From contig NZ_JACRSE010000006.1 in assembly GCF_014281055.1 (NCBI RefSeq), positions 124,001 to 188,000 of the forward strand: a DNA stretch of 64,000 nucleotides. The letters are read 5' to 3'. A program made the position numbers and the translations under genes. The DNA is from Fluviispira vulneris (lineage in GTDB: Bacteria > Bdellovibrionota_B > Oligoflexia > Silvanigrellales > Silvanigrellaceae). Under the pieces are notes generated by a model. It did not search any database, was not told where the DNA came from, and was given only the letters and a program-made list of their open reading frames with translations. Of this stretch, positions 34,342 through 42,664 are shown piece by piece; position 1 is the first letter of the stretch, and every line of letters begins with the position of its first letter.

Positions 34342-34721
34342 TTTTGCACGCCTTTAATTTTCTCGTACGTTCTTAACCCACTTATTCCGAGTAATCCACA
34401 TAATACCGTCATAACTTCTTCAAAATCGAGCGACGGCAGCACTGTCAGAGGCTTCCCAAGCGCTTCTAAAATTATTAACAAGAGCGGCTGAATTAAAAAA
34501 TTGTACGCGAATATTATTGCACACACCCAGCCAACAGCCGGACGCCAGCCGGCCACGAAAATTGATTGATGTTTTGCTTCTACCGCATTGACATCTAGCT
34601 GTCGAAATGCGCCCTCTTGCTCTAGCCGCATGAGTTCGATTTTCGCTTTATTTGCGTCGTCGGGGTTTGGGAATATTTTGTCAAAAATTCCAGTCAACAG
34701 CGGTATTAATGCCGGCCACAT
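34338..34721 (-). CDS. 3-TM phage holin
   Basis: 127 aa with the pattern of the GTA/phage 3TM holin family: amphipathic start (ALIPLLTGIFDKIFPNPDDANKAKIE), then SIFVAGWRPAVGWVCAIIFA, a second segment FLIQPLLLIILEAL and a third at VMTVLCGLLGISGL. It should form the lysis pores that release the GH108 endolysin, which is encoded more than 20 kb away in the early arm. Confidence 0.8.
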   Translation of the reverse strand: MWPALIPLLTGIFDKIFPNPDDANKAKIELMRLEQEGAFRQLDVNAVEAKHQSIFVAGWRPAVGWVCAIIFAYNFLIQPLLLIILEALGKPLTVLPSLDFEEVMTVLCGLLGISGLRTYEKIKGVQK

Positions 34722-34750
34722 ATTTTTGCCTTTATTTTATTGTTGTATTT

Positions 34751-34778
34751 CGGCCGAATATTGTAATAATATCGGCCG
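34751..34778 (-). other. Strong hairpin after the capsid gene
   Basis: CGGCCGAATATT (34751-34762) pairs with AATATCGGCCG (34768-34778) with one bulged A and a 5-base loop. No T-run follows on the leftward strand, so it is more likely a partial terminator or an mRNA-stabilising structure that raises capsid expression above downstream genes. Confidence 0.55.
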
Positions 34779-34787
34779 TTACTTTAG

Positions 34788-36143
34788 TTAAGCTGCAGGG
34801 GCTTCGTCGTTAATGTTTTTAATTAATACCTGCTTTGCGGGAGCTCTGCACATAATATACATATCTGCGTATGTGTGAAATGCGTATGCACCTTGTCCGT
34901 CTAGCTGATAAAATAGTTTTTCGTCCGACATGCCTTCTATGGAAGTTGCAACATCTTGCGTACCGCTGCAAATCCAATCATCGAGTCTCAAAATAATTGC
35001 ATCGCCTTCCATCACATATCTATGTCCGACAATTTCAATTTCACCTTCGCTATACGCGAATTTAATCGATTTCGCTCCATTCTTTAATTCAGAACTATTG
35101 TAGGAAGAATCGAAACTTCTGTTAGCTAGCCCATCTGCCATGAGCGCATGAAACGAGCGCGGGTTAGCGTAACAGCGTAGGGTTCCGTACGTCCCACCTG
35201 CATTTACTGCATCCGCTGTGCCCATTTCTATTGTTTTAAATGACAGCGATTTTCCGCCGCAATCAAACACATTCGCAGACCAGAGTGGGAATAGCTGAGC
35301 ATCAATATTAAACTGCTTGCCTTTATTTTGAAGTATTGCTTTAACGCCAATCATTTCTTGGGATAATTCCATGCCCTCAAAAGCTAAAACATGCGAGCCA
35401 ATTTTAGTTGCGGCTGTCGGTTTAAAATCGACTTTTAAAATTCCGAGCGATGTATCGCACGAAATATATCGGCCTTCAGCTACAACTTCTCTATTTGGCT
35501 GTTGCAATTGTTTAACCTTAATTCCTTGCATTCCAACCCATATTCCAGAGGCCATGTCGCCTGCTTGTAATAAAATATAATTACCGCTTGCGTTACTGCA
35601 AACTCCGTTTGTAAACGACAGTTCGCCATAGAGGGAGCTTGTGAGTTTACCCGTACCGTTAGCAAATTTTTGTTTGCGATACTCGCCTGTAGTATATGCA
35701 ACTCTTCCTAATAATACGTCGGAGTTTTGTCCGTGTATTTTTACAATCTCGAGAAAACGACGGTGTGAAATTAAATTATTTTTAACAACGTGTTTAGTTG
35801 CTTCTACAAACGCCGTTTCGCTGCTAGCACTTCTGCCGATAGTTGCCCATGGCACGATTGAACGTAATACGGAAATAGACGGCGTAACCTCGGATTGTTT
35901 AATAGCGCCCGCGACCGCAGGGTTAATATTAAATACGTCGTCGCCCGTGCCGGCAAATGTGATTCCCACCTCGCTGCCTAGAGTGATAGATTCAACGTAT
36001 TTATTACCTGCTTTCTCCTTCGTAGAGAAAGGAATATCTTTTGTGATATGCAAATCATCTGTTGGGATTAAGCTTGTATTTAGTTTACCGTAGTGTGTTT
36101 TAAAAAGCTCAAGATTTGAGCTATTCGAAATTTGTCCTGCCAT
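34788..36143 (-). CDS. Major capsid protein
   Basis: 451 aa, following scaffold and a small head protein. Sequence features fit the P22 coat/N4 gp56-like major capsid group: N-terminal NLELFKTHYGK, DIPFSTKEKAGNKYVESITLGSEVGITFAG, and a central WVGMQGIKVKQL domain. C-terminus GEIEIVGHRYVMEGDAIILRL. Position, length and composition support capsid. No other candidate exists in the late arm. Confidence 0.75.
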   Translation of the reverse strand: MAGQISNSSNLELFKTHYGKLNTSLIPTDDLHITKDIPFSTKEKAGNKYVESITLGSEVGITFAGTGDDVFNINPAVAGAIKQSEVTPSISVLRSIVPWATIGRSASSETAFVEATKHVVKNNLISHRRFLEIVKIHGQNSDVLLGRVAYTTGEYRKQKFANGTGKLTSSLYGELSFTNGVCSNASGNYILLQAGDMASGIWVGMQGIKVKQLQQPNREVVAEGRYISCDTSLGILKVDFKPTAATKIGSHVLAFEGMELSQEMIGVKAILQNKGKQFNIDAQLFPLWSANVFDCGGKSLSFKTIEMGTADAVNAGGTYGTLRCYANPRSFHALMADGLANRSFDSSYNSSELKNGAKSIKFAYSEGEIEIVGHRYVMEGDAIILRLDDWICSGTQDVATSIEGMSDEKLFYQLDGQGAYAFHTYADMYIMCRAPAKQVLIKNINDEAPAA

Positions 36144-36165
36144 TTATTTATTATCCTTTATTTAA

Positions 36166-36663
36166 TTATAATTGCTCATATTCAATATCTACGTGTATAA
36201 AACCACTCTCAAGTGTCGAGAGTTTTCCAGTACTGTCAACATACCTTCCTACGATATGATTTTTACCTGTAATTACTGCCCCATTTGTTGCTGTATTTGG
36301 AAGCGGGGCTTTTTTATTTAACCCTTCAACATAATCTACGTTTCCGCTCGCTCCGATTTGCGTAAATTTAACGCCCAGAACTCTGCGGGCAGAGCCGTGA
36401 AGGAGACAAAATGCGAACGCATTTGCTGCGAGTGCTACAGTTCCGAATGTATTATTGCACTGTACATCGCCCGCTTCGCCGCAAAATTTATCAACCTCGG
36501 ATTGCGATAAATCTGCACTTGTAAACCCAAAAATCACGGGCGCACCAAATCCATCGCATTGGACGGCTTTATTTTTCCCTGTGATTTTAAATCGTAATGC
36601 TAATGTGTCCACCTGCGAGCGCTGCAAACGTTCGTCTGGTAAAATTTTATTATGTGTTGCCAA
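36166..36663 (-). CDS. Probable head decoration/accessory protein (165 aa), TTG start
   Basis: GGAGAAG lies just before a TTG start on the minus strand (product MATHNKILPDERLQRSQV...). Beta-rich, with GFGAPVIFGFTSADLSQSEVDKF. Located between scaffold and capsid genes, where many podoviruses place a decoration or capsid accessory protein. Family not recognised. Confidence 0.6.
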   Translation of the reverse strand: MATHNKILPDERLQRSQVDTLALRFKITGKNKAVQCDGFGAPVIFGFTSADLSQSEVDKFCGEAGDVQCNNTFGTVALAANAFAFCLLHGSARRVLGVKFTQIGASGNVDYVEGLNKKAPLPNTATNGAVITGKNHIVGRYVDSTGKLSTLESGFIHVDIEYEQL

Positions 36664-36682
36664 TTTTCTTCTCCTATTTGTA

Positions 36683-37504
36683 TTACTTTGATAAAAATTC
36701 TTGTAGGCTTTGTGTTAGTTTGCTTTGAGGTGCTGCCGCAGTTGCCGGATTTGCACGAACGCTTGGAACTCGTGCGCCGCTTTTCTTGCTTAAATATGCC
36801 TCAGCTATTTTGTCGAGATACTGTTGTGGCAGTAAATCAAGAATTGCGTCAGGGCTCGCGTTTGTGTATGATTCTAATCTGCGCCCGAATGATTTTTTAG
36901 CCCGCTTTAAAGCTTCGGGAGCCTTAATGCTCGTTTGTGAATGTTTGTATTCCGCAAGCATCTGCTCTGCTAAATCTGCTACCATTTCAATTGTAGGTTT
37001 TGTAATTCCAGCACTTCTGAAACATTCCTCAATTTGGGTATCTATTTCTTCAACGATACGTTGCTCTTCTAGCTCTGCTCTTTTTTGCTCCTCCACTTTT
37101 TTACTGTTTGTTATTTCAGACTCGATAGAGTCCTTCCATTTTTTTAACTCTCGTAACTCTCGCTGTTCTGGGGTGAGTTCTGCCTCTGCCGCTTCACTTT
37201 CGAGGTGTTCTAAAAGCTTAGATTGATAAAAATCACGCGGGTTGTGCCCGAGTTCTCTTAAAAGTAATTCTGGATTTTCTGAAATTGCTGACAGAAATTC
37301 GTGCGCTTTTGCTTTGTAGCTGCCGTACTCGTTTGCTACATTTTTATGGCTTTTGTACGCGGCAATTAAATCATCTTCAGAAATTTCGGCATCGTCGATT
37401 TTAAACGTGCGCCTTTCTGCTGCCGCGGCGGGCGCAGACTCCGAAGTTTCTGGGCTGGCCGTAGTTGTGGAAATTCCTGCGGCAGTTGTGTCAATCTCTG
37501 ACAT
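36683..37504 (-). CDS. Capsid scaffolding protein
   Basis: 273 aa, highly charged and helical. An Ala/Ser/Pro-rich start is followed by RTFKIDDAEISEDDLIAAYKSH, a central coiled coil (EAELTPEQRELRELKKWKDS...), and a C-terminal KLTQSLQEFLSK helix. This composition and its place directly before the capsid genes are typical of podovirus scaffolds. First gene of the structural operon, downstream of the conserved late promoter. Confidence 0.75.
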   Translation of the reverse strand: MSEIDTTAAGISTTTASPETSESAPAAAAERRTFKIDDAEISEDDLIAAYKSHKNVANEYGSYKAKAHEFLSAISENPELLLRELGHNPRDFYQSKLLEHLESEAAEAELTPEQRELRELKKWKDSIESEITNSKKVEEQKRAELEEQRIVEEIDTQIEECFRSAGITKPTIEMVADLAEQMLAEYKHSQTSIKAPEALKRAKKSFGRRLESYTNASPDAILDLLPQQYLDKIAEAYLSKKSGARVPSVRANPATAAAPQSKLTQSLQEFLSK

Positions 37505-37549
37505 TAAATAAATGCCCTCCTTAGTTTTTTCGTGTGTGTTAGTTTCTCT

Positions 37550-37593
37550 AACTATAAGTGTTACAATTTCTGAAATTATTTTTTTTGTTACTT
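37550..37593 (-). promoter_or_regulatory. Conserved late promoter, scaffold operon copy
   Basis: Minus strand: GTAAC, eight A, TAATTTCAGAAATT, then GTAACACTTATAGTTA, with TATAGT as -10. Matches the portal-operon copy (28602-28644). It lies back to back with the rightward promoter at 37612-37640, so a regulator here could control both directions. Confidence 0.7.
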
Positions 37594-37611
37594 AAATATT
37601 TTTTCTGCAGC

Positions 37612-37640
37612 TTGAAATGTTCTTATTTTTGTGGTATATT
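37612..37640 (+). promoter_or_regulatory. Rightward promoter giving a probably leaderless transcript
   Basis: TTGAAA (37612-37617), exactly 17 bases, then TATATT (37635-37640). Transcription would begin about 7 bases later, at or next to the ATG at 37647, leaving no leader. Lambda cI from PRM is the classic leaderless repressor transcript. Confidence 0.6.
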
Positions 37641-37646
37641 ATCCGG

Positions 37647-38099
37647 ATGGAAATTGAAAAATCTAAAATAAATTTACAATATGTTGGGGTGGTGTGGAGT
37701 GGCGGATTGCTGCGGCGAGATGGTACAAAAATTAAAGCCGCAGCTGTTCGCAAATTATTGCTAAAATTAAATCCAACGCTCACAGAGCGAGAACTCTCAA
37801 AAATTATTTACAATTGCCCGTCGCTAAATCCAAATTTTGTGCCCGACGCGAAAATGATGGCGACGGCGATTAAACTAAAAAAAATGGAGGCGCGCGAAAA
37901 AAAACTTGAAAATGAACGGCGAAAACGTTTAAAAATTAAAAAAATAATGAAAGAAGCGAAACCAGACGATTTTAATTTACTAAATTATTTACGCATGCCG
38001 ATGTCTCACTGCATTGCAGCAATACGCTCGAGACACGATTGCTTGAGCGAAACTTCTGCAAAAATGTTAGTCGGGCGTTGGGTGCGAGAAGGGCTTTAA
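37647..38099 (+). CDS. Candidate lysogeny regulator (150 aa), leaderless
   Basis: I place the start at ATG 37647, at the predicted transcript start; an upstream in-frame ATG (37617) lies inside the promoter. The 150-aa product is very basic (KLKKMEAREKKLENERRKRL) and ends in a possible helix-turn-helix (MSHCIAAIRSRHDCLSETSA). It is read opposite to the surrounding late genes and faces the late promoter. Those facts suggest a repressor or late-gene regulator. No known repressor family is recognised. Stop overlaps the next ATG (TAATG). Confidence 0.55.
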   Translation: MEIEKSKINLQYVGVVWSGGLLRRDGTKIKAAAVRKLLLKLNPTLTERELSKIIYNCPSLNPNFVPDAKMMATAIKLKKMEAREKKLENERRKRLKIKKIMKEAKPDDFNLLNYLRMPMSHCIAAIRSRHDCLSETSAKMLVGRWVREGL

Positions 38100-38464
38100 T
38101 GAAAATACATGCAAATAGTGTTGTCGTGCTGCAGAGTACCAGAATAGAAAATCAACTCGTGAATTTCACGGTCGAACTACCACCAAACACTTACAATATT
38201 GAAACTTTAGCGGACGGCGATAAGCTCACAATATGTGCAGCACACTTCAAAACATACCAGTGTGTCTTTACTACGTACGTTAAAAAGCTTGGCGAACGTG
38301 TATTGCTGTCAAACTGGTCGGCCTCAGTTACTTTAAAAAAGCAGAACGCACGTATGCGGAAGCAATTGCAGTGTGAAAAAACTTTAGTTCAGCTCGTGAC
38401 TGACACTTTGAACGGTCTCGGCGGGGTTCTTCTGAATTTCTCTACAAAGTACTCGCCGAGCTGA
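38099..38464 (+). CDS. Rightward phage protein, unknown (121 aa)
   Basis: Starts at the ATG sharing one base with the preceding stop. The frame listed from 38039 upstream would overlap the first gene. 121 aa, beta-rich first half, basic second half (LKKQNARMRKQLQCEK). Co-transcribed with the candidate regulator. It ends 7 bases before the terL stop on the other strand. Confidence 0.5.
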   Translation: MKIHANSVVVLQSTRIENQLVNFTVELPPNTYNIETLADGDKLTICAAHFKTYQCVFTTYVKKLGERVLLSNWSASVTLKKQNARMRKQLQCEKTLVQLVTDTLNGLGGVLLNFSTKYSPS

Positions 38465-38471
38465 GCTGACG

Positions 38472-39872
38472 TTAACTTGCTTTCCTTGCCGCAAACGGAT
38501 TTAGTTTTGCGGCTATTTTTTTTAGTTGGCTGTCGTTACGTTGGCTATTGCCGCTAATTTGAAAGCCGCTTCCGTACTCATTAAAATATTTTGATTTTGG
38601 CACCATTTGTTCCACTCGCCAGCCATAAACTGCGCACATAATTGCGTCAGCGTGTCCATATGCCGCAGTTCTTAAAAAATCCGTGCGTGACACATTAAAC
38701 GTGCAGTTTAGCAGTGATTTTATAGTAAACTCACAGTTAGAGAGTACGAAAATATCTTTACGGAAAAATGCGGCATTTAATGCTGAAATTGCGCTGTCCC
38801 TGTCCTGCTTTGGCGGGCACGGGGCGGAAATATTACAGAGTGAAAGTAAATCCACTCGTGTCTGGCCGTGTGCATCCACCCAAATATGGTTCTTATTTAC
38901 TTCGTGCTCTTTAGATAACTCTAATATATTTTTTCCGATAATCATCACATCAGTATTTTCGTCAAGCACGCGTTCGTCAATTATAACACATTTATTATCG
39001 TTAACAGTGCGGCCGAACACATGCAACACACACTTATCTCGTATTCCGCCCGTATCTGCGACTATCCATTTCACAAAATCGAAACTTGGCCGCGTGCTGT
39101 AGTTTATTACATTCTCTAAATCAAATTTTGGAATAATTAAGCCGCCTTTATCTCTGACATTCCTGCACATGTATTCACGTAGAAAATCGGGCGAGTCTTC
39201 ACCGCCGCACTCGCTAATAATCGCGGTAATATCCTCGGGCGTAAGTGCAGGGTTATCGTAAACCGTATAGCGCTTTAGTTTCCCTTGTAGCTCGTGTTCT
39301 TCGCATTTTATATTAAACGGATGGTCTGGTAATTTCGCGGGCGTAGATATAAAAATTAAAACGCCCTTTGGTTTTCCGCCAAACGTTGGCAACAACATCG
39401 GACTTAATACGGATTTTATAATATAGTTGTATTCGTCTGCCCTAGTAAATCCTGCTTCGTCAACTAAAATTGCTATAGCTCCACGGCCGCGCAGAGCTTC
39501 CGAGATAGTGTCAAACCCCGCAAATACTAGTTCGGAACTTCCGACAACCCATTTATTTACGCTTTTAGTTTCACGCATGAAACCTCTTGGAGCGTCTGCA
39601 CTAATTGATTTTAATATCGGCGTATAGATTTCTTTAGCTTGGTCTTTTGAAGGTGCTAGCAAAATTACTTTTGAATTTTTAAATTTTATTGCCAGCTCAC
39701 ATGCGTATACTGCGCTTAAAAAAGATTTTCCAAATCGTCTGGCTGCGAGTATGACAATTTCCTCGCCCGCTTTAGCGCTACGCATTTGGTTGTAAATTTC
39801 TTTTTGGTTGCCGTGCAATTTGTATGACAATTCACCAGAAAGCCAGAGCGATTCCGTCAGTTTGTCTGACAT
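38472..39872 (-). CDS. terL: Terminase large subunit
   Basis: 466 aa. ATPase domain: Walker A AARRFGKS (residues 43-50), Walker B AILVDEAG (Asp138, Glu139), coupling motif FISTPA (174-179). RNase-H-fold nuclease: Asp273 in VADTGG, Asp333 in WVDAHGQ, Asp409 in GHADAIM. Packages phage DNA into proheads through the portal. Overlaps the upstream small gene by 16 bases. Confidence 0.92.
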   Translation of the reverse strand: MSDKLTESLWLSGELSYKLHGNQKEIYNQMRSAKAGEEIVILAARRFGKSFLSAVYACELAIKFKNSKVILLAPSKDQAKEIYTPILKSISADAPRGFMRETKSVNKWVVGSSELVFAGFDTISEALRGRGAIAILVDEAGFTRADEYNYIIKSVLSPMLLPTFGGKPKGVLIFISTPAKLPDHPFNIKCEEHELQGKLKRYTVYDNPALTPEDITAIISECGGEDSPDFLREYMCRNVRDKGGLIIPKFDLENVINYSTRPSFDFVKWIVADTGGIRDKCVLHVFGRTVNDNKCVIIDERVLDENTDVMIIGKNILELSKEHEVNKNHIWVDAHGQTRVDLLSLCNISAPCPPKQDRDSAISALNAAFFRKDIFVLSNCEFTIKSLLNCTFNVSRTDFLRTAAYGHADAIMCAVYGWRVEQMVPKSKYFNEYGSGFQISGNSQRNDSQLKKIAAKLNPFAARKAS

Positions 39873-40114
39873 TTTTTGAGCCTGTGTTCTTTAATTATCA
39901 GCAATTCTTCAGGTGAAAGCTCATCGATTTTATTTAACTGTTTATTTGTATTTAATGTGTCGCCATATTCATTTAAGATTTTTACAAGTACTGCAAGCAT
40001 ATCTGCGTCTGCTTTAGCCATTGGCATCTGGCTGCGGCTTGAAAGCGAATGTACTTTTTTGACCTGCTCGTCTATTATTTCTTTTACCAATTCTAAGTTT
40101 GTTTTATCGTTCAA
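39857..40114 (-). CDS. Possible terminase small subunit (85 aa)
   Basis: 85 aa helical protein overlapping the 5' end of terL by 16 bases. Its position directly before terL is that of a small terminase. The sequence shows helical repeats but no HTH that I can confirm. Confidence 0.5.
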   Translation of the reverse strand: MNDKTNLELVKEIIDEQVKKVHSLSSRSQMPMAKADADMLAVLVKILNEYGDTLNTNKQLNKIDELSPEELLIIKEHRLKKCQTN

Positions 40115-40710
40115 TTTAAAATTCCTAATGTAATTTTTTGCGGCTGCGGCGGTTTACTCAGATACTCTGTTCGCTGCTCATCCTGTTTCGCATCTGTGCG
40201 GAACGGATTAACAACGTATAAAATATTGGCGTTTTGATTAACTGCAGCAACAACAAAAGTACCGTTATTTGCGCTGTTTGAAAATCCTTCGAACGTAACC
40301 CCATCGCCCGCCGTGTACAAATTTGCATTTAGTACTTCATATTTAACAGTATTTCCGGAGCTCCAAATCGCACTTTTAGCAGCTACAGCGTGCGGCGATT
40401 TAAAATAAACTGTAAGCACTGTATCGGCTTTGTTATTTTGCTCAATTTTATGCGAGAGTATTGTTTGCCGTGAGCGTATAAAAACTGTTGTGTACGGTGT
40501 GTTGCCAAGGTTCATGGGCGTTGCATGGGTAACTGACAATTCGCGCTCGCTGTAATTAAAATTGTCGCCAAGCGTCAGTTTTTTACTGAATCCCTCCACA
40601 ACTTCAGAAACAAATTTGTTCATAAAATCAAAAAATGTTTTTGCTTCCTGATACGTTCTTGTATTTGCAACTGTTGCAACGTCAAACGTACTTGAGGTCG
40701 ATAATTTCAT
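40111..40710 (-). CDS. Probable virion protein (199 aa)
   Basis: 199 aa, beta-rich, no signal peptide. Sequence such as TVKYEVLNANLYTAGDGVTFEGFSNSANNGTFVV resembles small Ig-like/beta-sandwich virion proteins. Unknown family. Overlaps the next gene by 4 bases. Confidence 0.5.
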   Translation of the reverse strand: MKLSTSSTFDVATVANTRTYQEAKTFFDFMNKFVSEVVEGFSKKLTLGDNFNYSERELSVTHATPMNLGNTPYTTVFIRSRQTILSHKIEQNNKADTVLTVYFKSPHAVAAKSAIWSSGNTVKYEVLNANLYTAGDGVTFEGFSNSANNGTFVVAAVNQNANILYVVNPFRTDAKQDEQRTEYLSKPPQPQKITLGILN

Positions 40711-40711
40711 T

Positions 40712-40963
40712 TTATTGTCTCGCGAGCATTTTAGCGGATTTTAAAACGACAACATCCGTGTTAATTTTTTCCAATTGCTTTAAAATGTCCGCATTTGCTT
40801 GCATAGCATTGTTATGTAAACTTTTTAGTTTCTCGACAATTTCTGTCGTTTCTGCTTTTAGCTTCTGGCACATGTTTATATGTGCTGTAAATTCTCTACG
40901 CATATACCAAACGATAAGCGGAACGGCAGACGTAATTCCGCCTAGTAAATACAATTCTATCAT
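40712..40963 (-). CDS. Inner-membrane coiled-coil protein, possible i-spanin (83 aa)
   Basis: An N-terminal membrane segment (LYLLGGITSAVPLIVWYM) followed by a basic RRE and a long coiled coil (CQKLKAETTEIVEKLKSLH...). This is the layout of Rz-like inner-membrane spanins. No embedded o-spanin lipoprotein gene was seen in the overlapping frames, so the call is tentative. Confidence 0.4.
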   Translation of the reverse strand: MIELYLLGGITSAVPLIVWYMRREFTAHINMCQKLKAETTEIVEKLKSLHNNAMQANADILKQLEKINTDVVVLKSAKMLARQ

Positions 40964-40971
40964 TTATTCCC

Positions 40972-41292
40972 TCAAATATTTTTATTTTCTGATATGGATA
41001 CTCTTGTGCGGCGATGATAAATATCGTTAACTACGGCACGATGGTTATTGTAAAGTGTACGGCGGAGTGCGACAGAAAAATTTAATTTATTTAGCGATTT
41101 TGTCGTTCTTTTGTAGTATGCATTCCAAAAATCGCCGAGCCATTTTTTATCGACGTTAGAAAGTGACGACAGATACTTACCTTCATCTACATAATCGCCG
41201 TGCAAATACTGCGAGTACACGCCCGCGTCTTTCGCTACATGCCACAGCGGGTTATCATTGCCCGCCATCAACATTTTTTTATTAATTCGCAT
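40972..41292 (-). CDS. Phage protein, unknown (106 aa)
   Basis: 106 aa, basic (C-terminal half rich in Arg/Asn/Lys), with KKWLGDFWNAYYKRTTKS. Overlaps the preceding gene by 11 bases. No recognised family. Confidence 0.5.
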   Translation of the reverse strand: MRINKKMLMAGNDNPLWHVAKDAGVYSQYLHGDYVDEGKYLSSLSNVDKKWLGDFWNAYYKRTTKSLNKLNFSVALRRTLYNNHRAVVNDIYHRRTRVSISENKNI

Positions 41293-41491
41293 TTGCGGGC
41301 GCTTTATTTTCGTCTAACGACAGTTTCTCGAGCAACGACGTTAGAAAAACGTGGGCAAAATGGCGAGCGTTTATATAGTCATCGTCTGCGTCAATTGCCA
41401 AAGGGCTAAAGCCTAGCGCTTCGATATCTACGTACAAATCTAAAATCCGATTCATTGTTCCCATTGCTTCTATGTATTTTTGCGCGTGCAA
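41282..41491 (-). CDS. First gene of the packaging operon, unknown (about 69 aa), TTG start
   Basis: GGGAGGG is followed after 4-5 bases by TTG at 41491, giving (M)HAQKYIEAMGTMNRILDLYV. A longer frame from another TTG at 41512 has no ribosome-binding site. Helical, acidic C-terminal part (SLDENKAP). First gene after the strong leftward promoter at 41548-41576. Confidence 0.55.
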   Translation of the reverse strand: MHAQKYIEAMGTMNRILDLYVDIEALGFSPLAIDADDDYINARHFAHVFLTSLLEKLSLDENKAPANAN

Positions 41492-41547
41492 TTGCCCTCC
41501 CGCATTATTCAAATTTTATAAAGTTTTTTTGTTAGCATTGATATTAT

Positions 41548-41576
41548 AGTATATCAAAATAATTTTAAAAAGTCAA
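41548..41576 (-). promoter_or_regulatory. Strong leftward promoter of the packaging operon
   Basis: Minus strand TTGACT (41571-41576), 17-base spacer, TATACT (41548-41553). Near-consensus sigma70-type promoter. It differs clearly from the A-run late promoters, so terminase genes may be expressed independently of the structural operons. Confidence 0.7.
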
Positions 41577-41718
41577 CTTTTGTATAAAAATTTTTGATAT
41601 ATAGTTTTTACCGCCGAAACGTAATATCAAAATAATAAAAGAAAAGTTTTAATAACTTATAAATGAATCAATTTTTTTCCCTTACCTCCGAAGAAGATTC
41701 AAAGTAAGGAGTGAAGAG

Positions 41719-42417
41719 ATGGCAGCAGATAGTGAGAAAAATAACGAGGAAAATAAAAATGATTTGAGTTTATACTTTCAGGCAATAAAGCGAGCTGAGC
41801 ACATATACGACACTATTACAAATATTCGTGAACTTTCGTTCGGTGCTGCTATTGCTCTAGTGGTTATTGGGTCAATAAAGGATTTTCTAGTTAACTCAAA
41901 TGACAACAGTGCACTGCTTTCTTCTATTCTGATTGTTAAAGATTTTAACCATATTCTAATACACGATTTAAAAATTTCTTTTATACTTGTTTTCTGCGGA
42001 ATGTCTGCCTTACTTGTTTTGTTTACAAAAGAGATAGAATTTAAAGTTTACCGCCCTCGGCTGCACGGAGTTCTTAATTATTTAATTGAGTTTGAAAAGA
42101 AGGCTAGCGAAAAAGAAGTTAGCTTAGGGTTTAAGGAAAATTCTGGGCTAATAAAATTAGAAAAGGATTATGCCAAAGTAGATACAGATAAAAATATTGC
42201 GAAATTATATTATTGGTTTATTGGAGTAAGCTTAGGGCTAGGTATTATTGGGGGGTATTTAATAAATATAGACGCCTGCAGAGTAAAGAGTAATTTTAAT
42301 AAATACTCAGACACACACATTCAATGTTCTCTAATCAAAGAGGAATTTAAAAACTCTGAGTCAAACCCTGTCTCAAAATTTGTAGAAACGACAAAATGTG
42401 AATGTGTTCCAGATTAA
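41719..42417 (+). CDS. Multi-pass membrane protein, probable moron (232 aa)
   Basis: AAGGAGTG precedes the ATG. Three membrane segments at about residues 40-58, 88-106 and 165-187. A cytoplasmic helical part lies between the last two, and the C-terminal domain has four Cys (ACRV, IQCSL, TKCECV). It is rightward next to a leftward operon, with AT-rich composition unlike the neighbours. That is typical of a cargo gene (moron) such as a superinfection-exclusion protein. Family not recognised. Confidence 0.6.
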   Translation: MAADSEKNNEENKNDLSLYFQAIKRAEHIYDTITNIRELSFGAAIALVVIGSIKDFLVNSNDNSALLSSILIVKDFNHILIHDLKISFILVFCGMSALLVLFTKEIEFKVYRPRLHGVLNYLIEFEKKASEKEVSLGFKENSGLIKLEKDYAKVDTDKNIAKLYYWFIGVSLGLGIIGGYLINIDACRVKSNFNKYSDTHIQCSLIKEEFKNSESNPVSKFVETTKCECVPD

Positions 42418-42435
42418 AAATAATGGAAAGTTTCA

Positions 42436-42664
42436 GTCCGGCGGATGAGTAAAAAAACTCAACCCTTCTTTTGTTCTAAAATTGAGAAAACGATAAAAAC
42501 AGTGTTTTGCAAACTCTTATCTCTCTCCTATATTTTATTATTATTAATTAATAATATTTTATACTCTAAAGTATACTATAGTAACTGCAGAGCGCTTCAA
42601 ATAGCTGTTATAAATTATAGCAACTTTAATTTTAGGGTTGGGTATTCCCACTCAACCGCCAGAC
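42436..42664. repeat. Right copy of the ~225-bp element (inverted relative to the left copy)
   Basis: Opens GTCCGGCGGATGAGT, closes CTCAACCGCCAGAC. The 31-bp ends match as inverted repeats at 24 of 31 positions. The core is the reverse complement of the left copy (8727-8950) with some changes. Its promoter-like pair (TTGAAG, 19 bases, TATACT) points leftwards into the end of the moron gene. Its position just inside the integrase region, mirrored at the other end, argues for a function. Confidence 0.7.

Noticed and set aside
35641-36093. 150-codon + strand ORF opposite the capsid gene
   Set aside because: Antisense shadow with no start signal.
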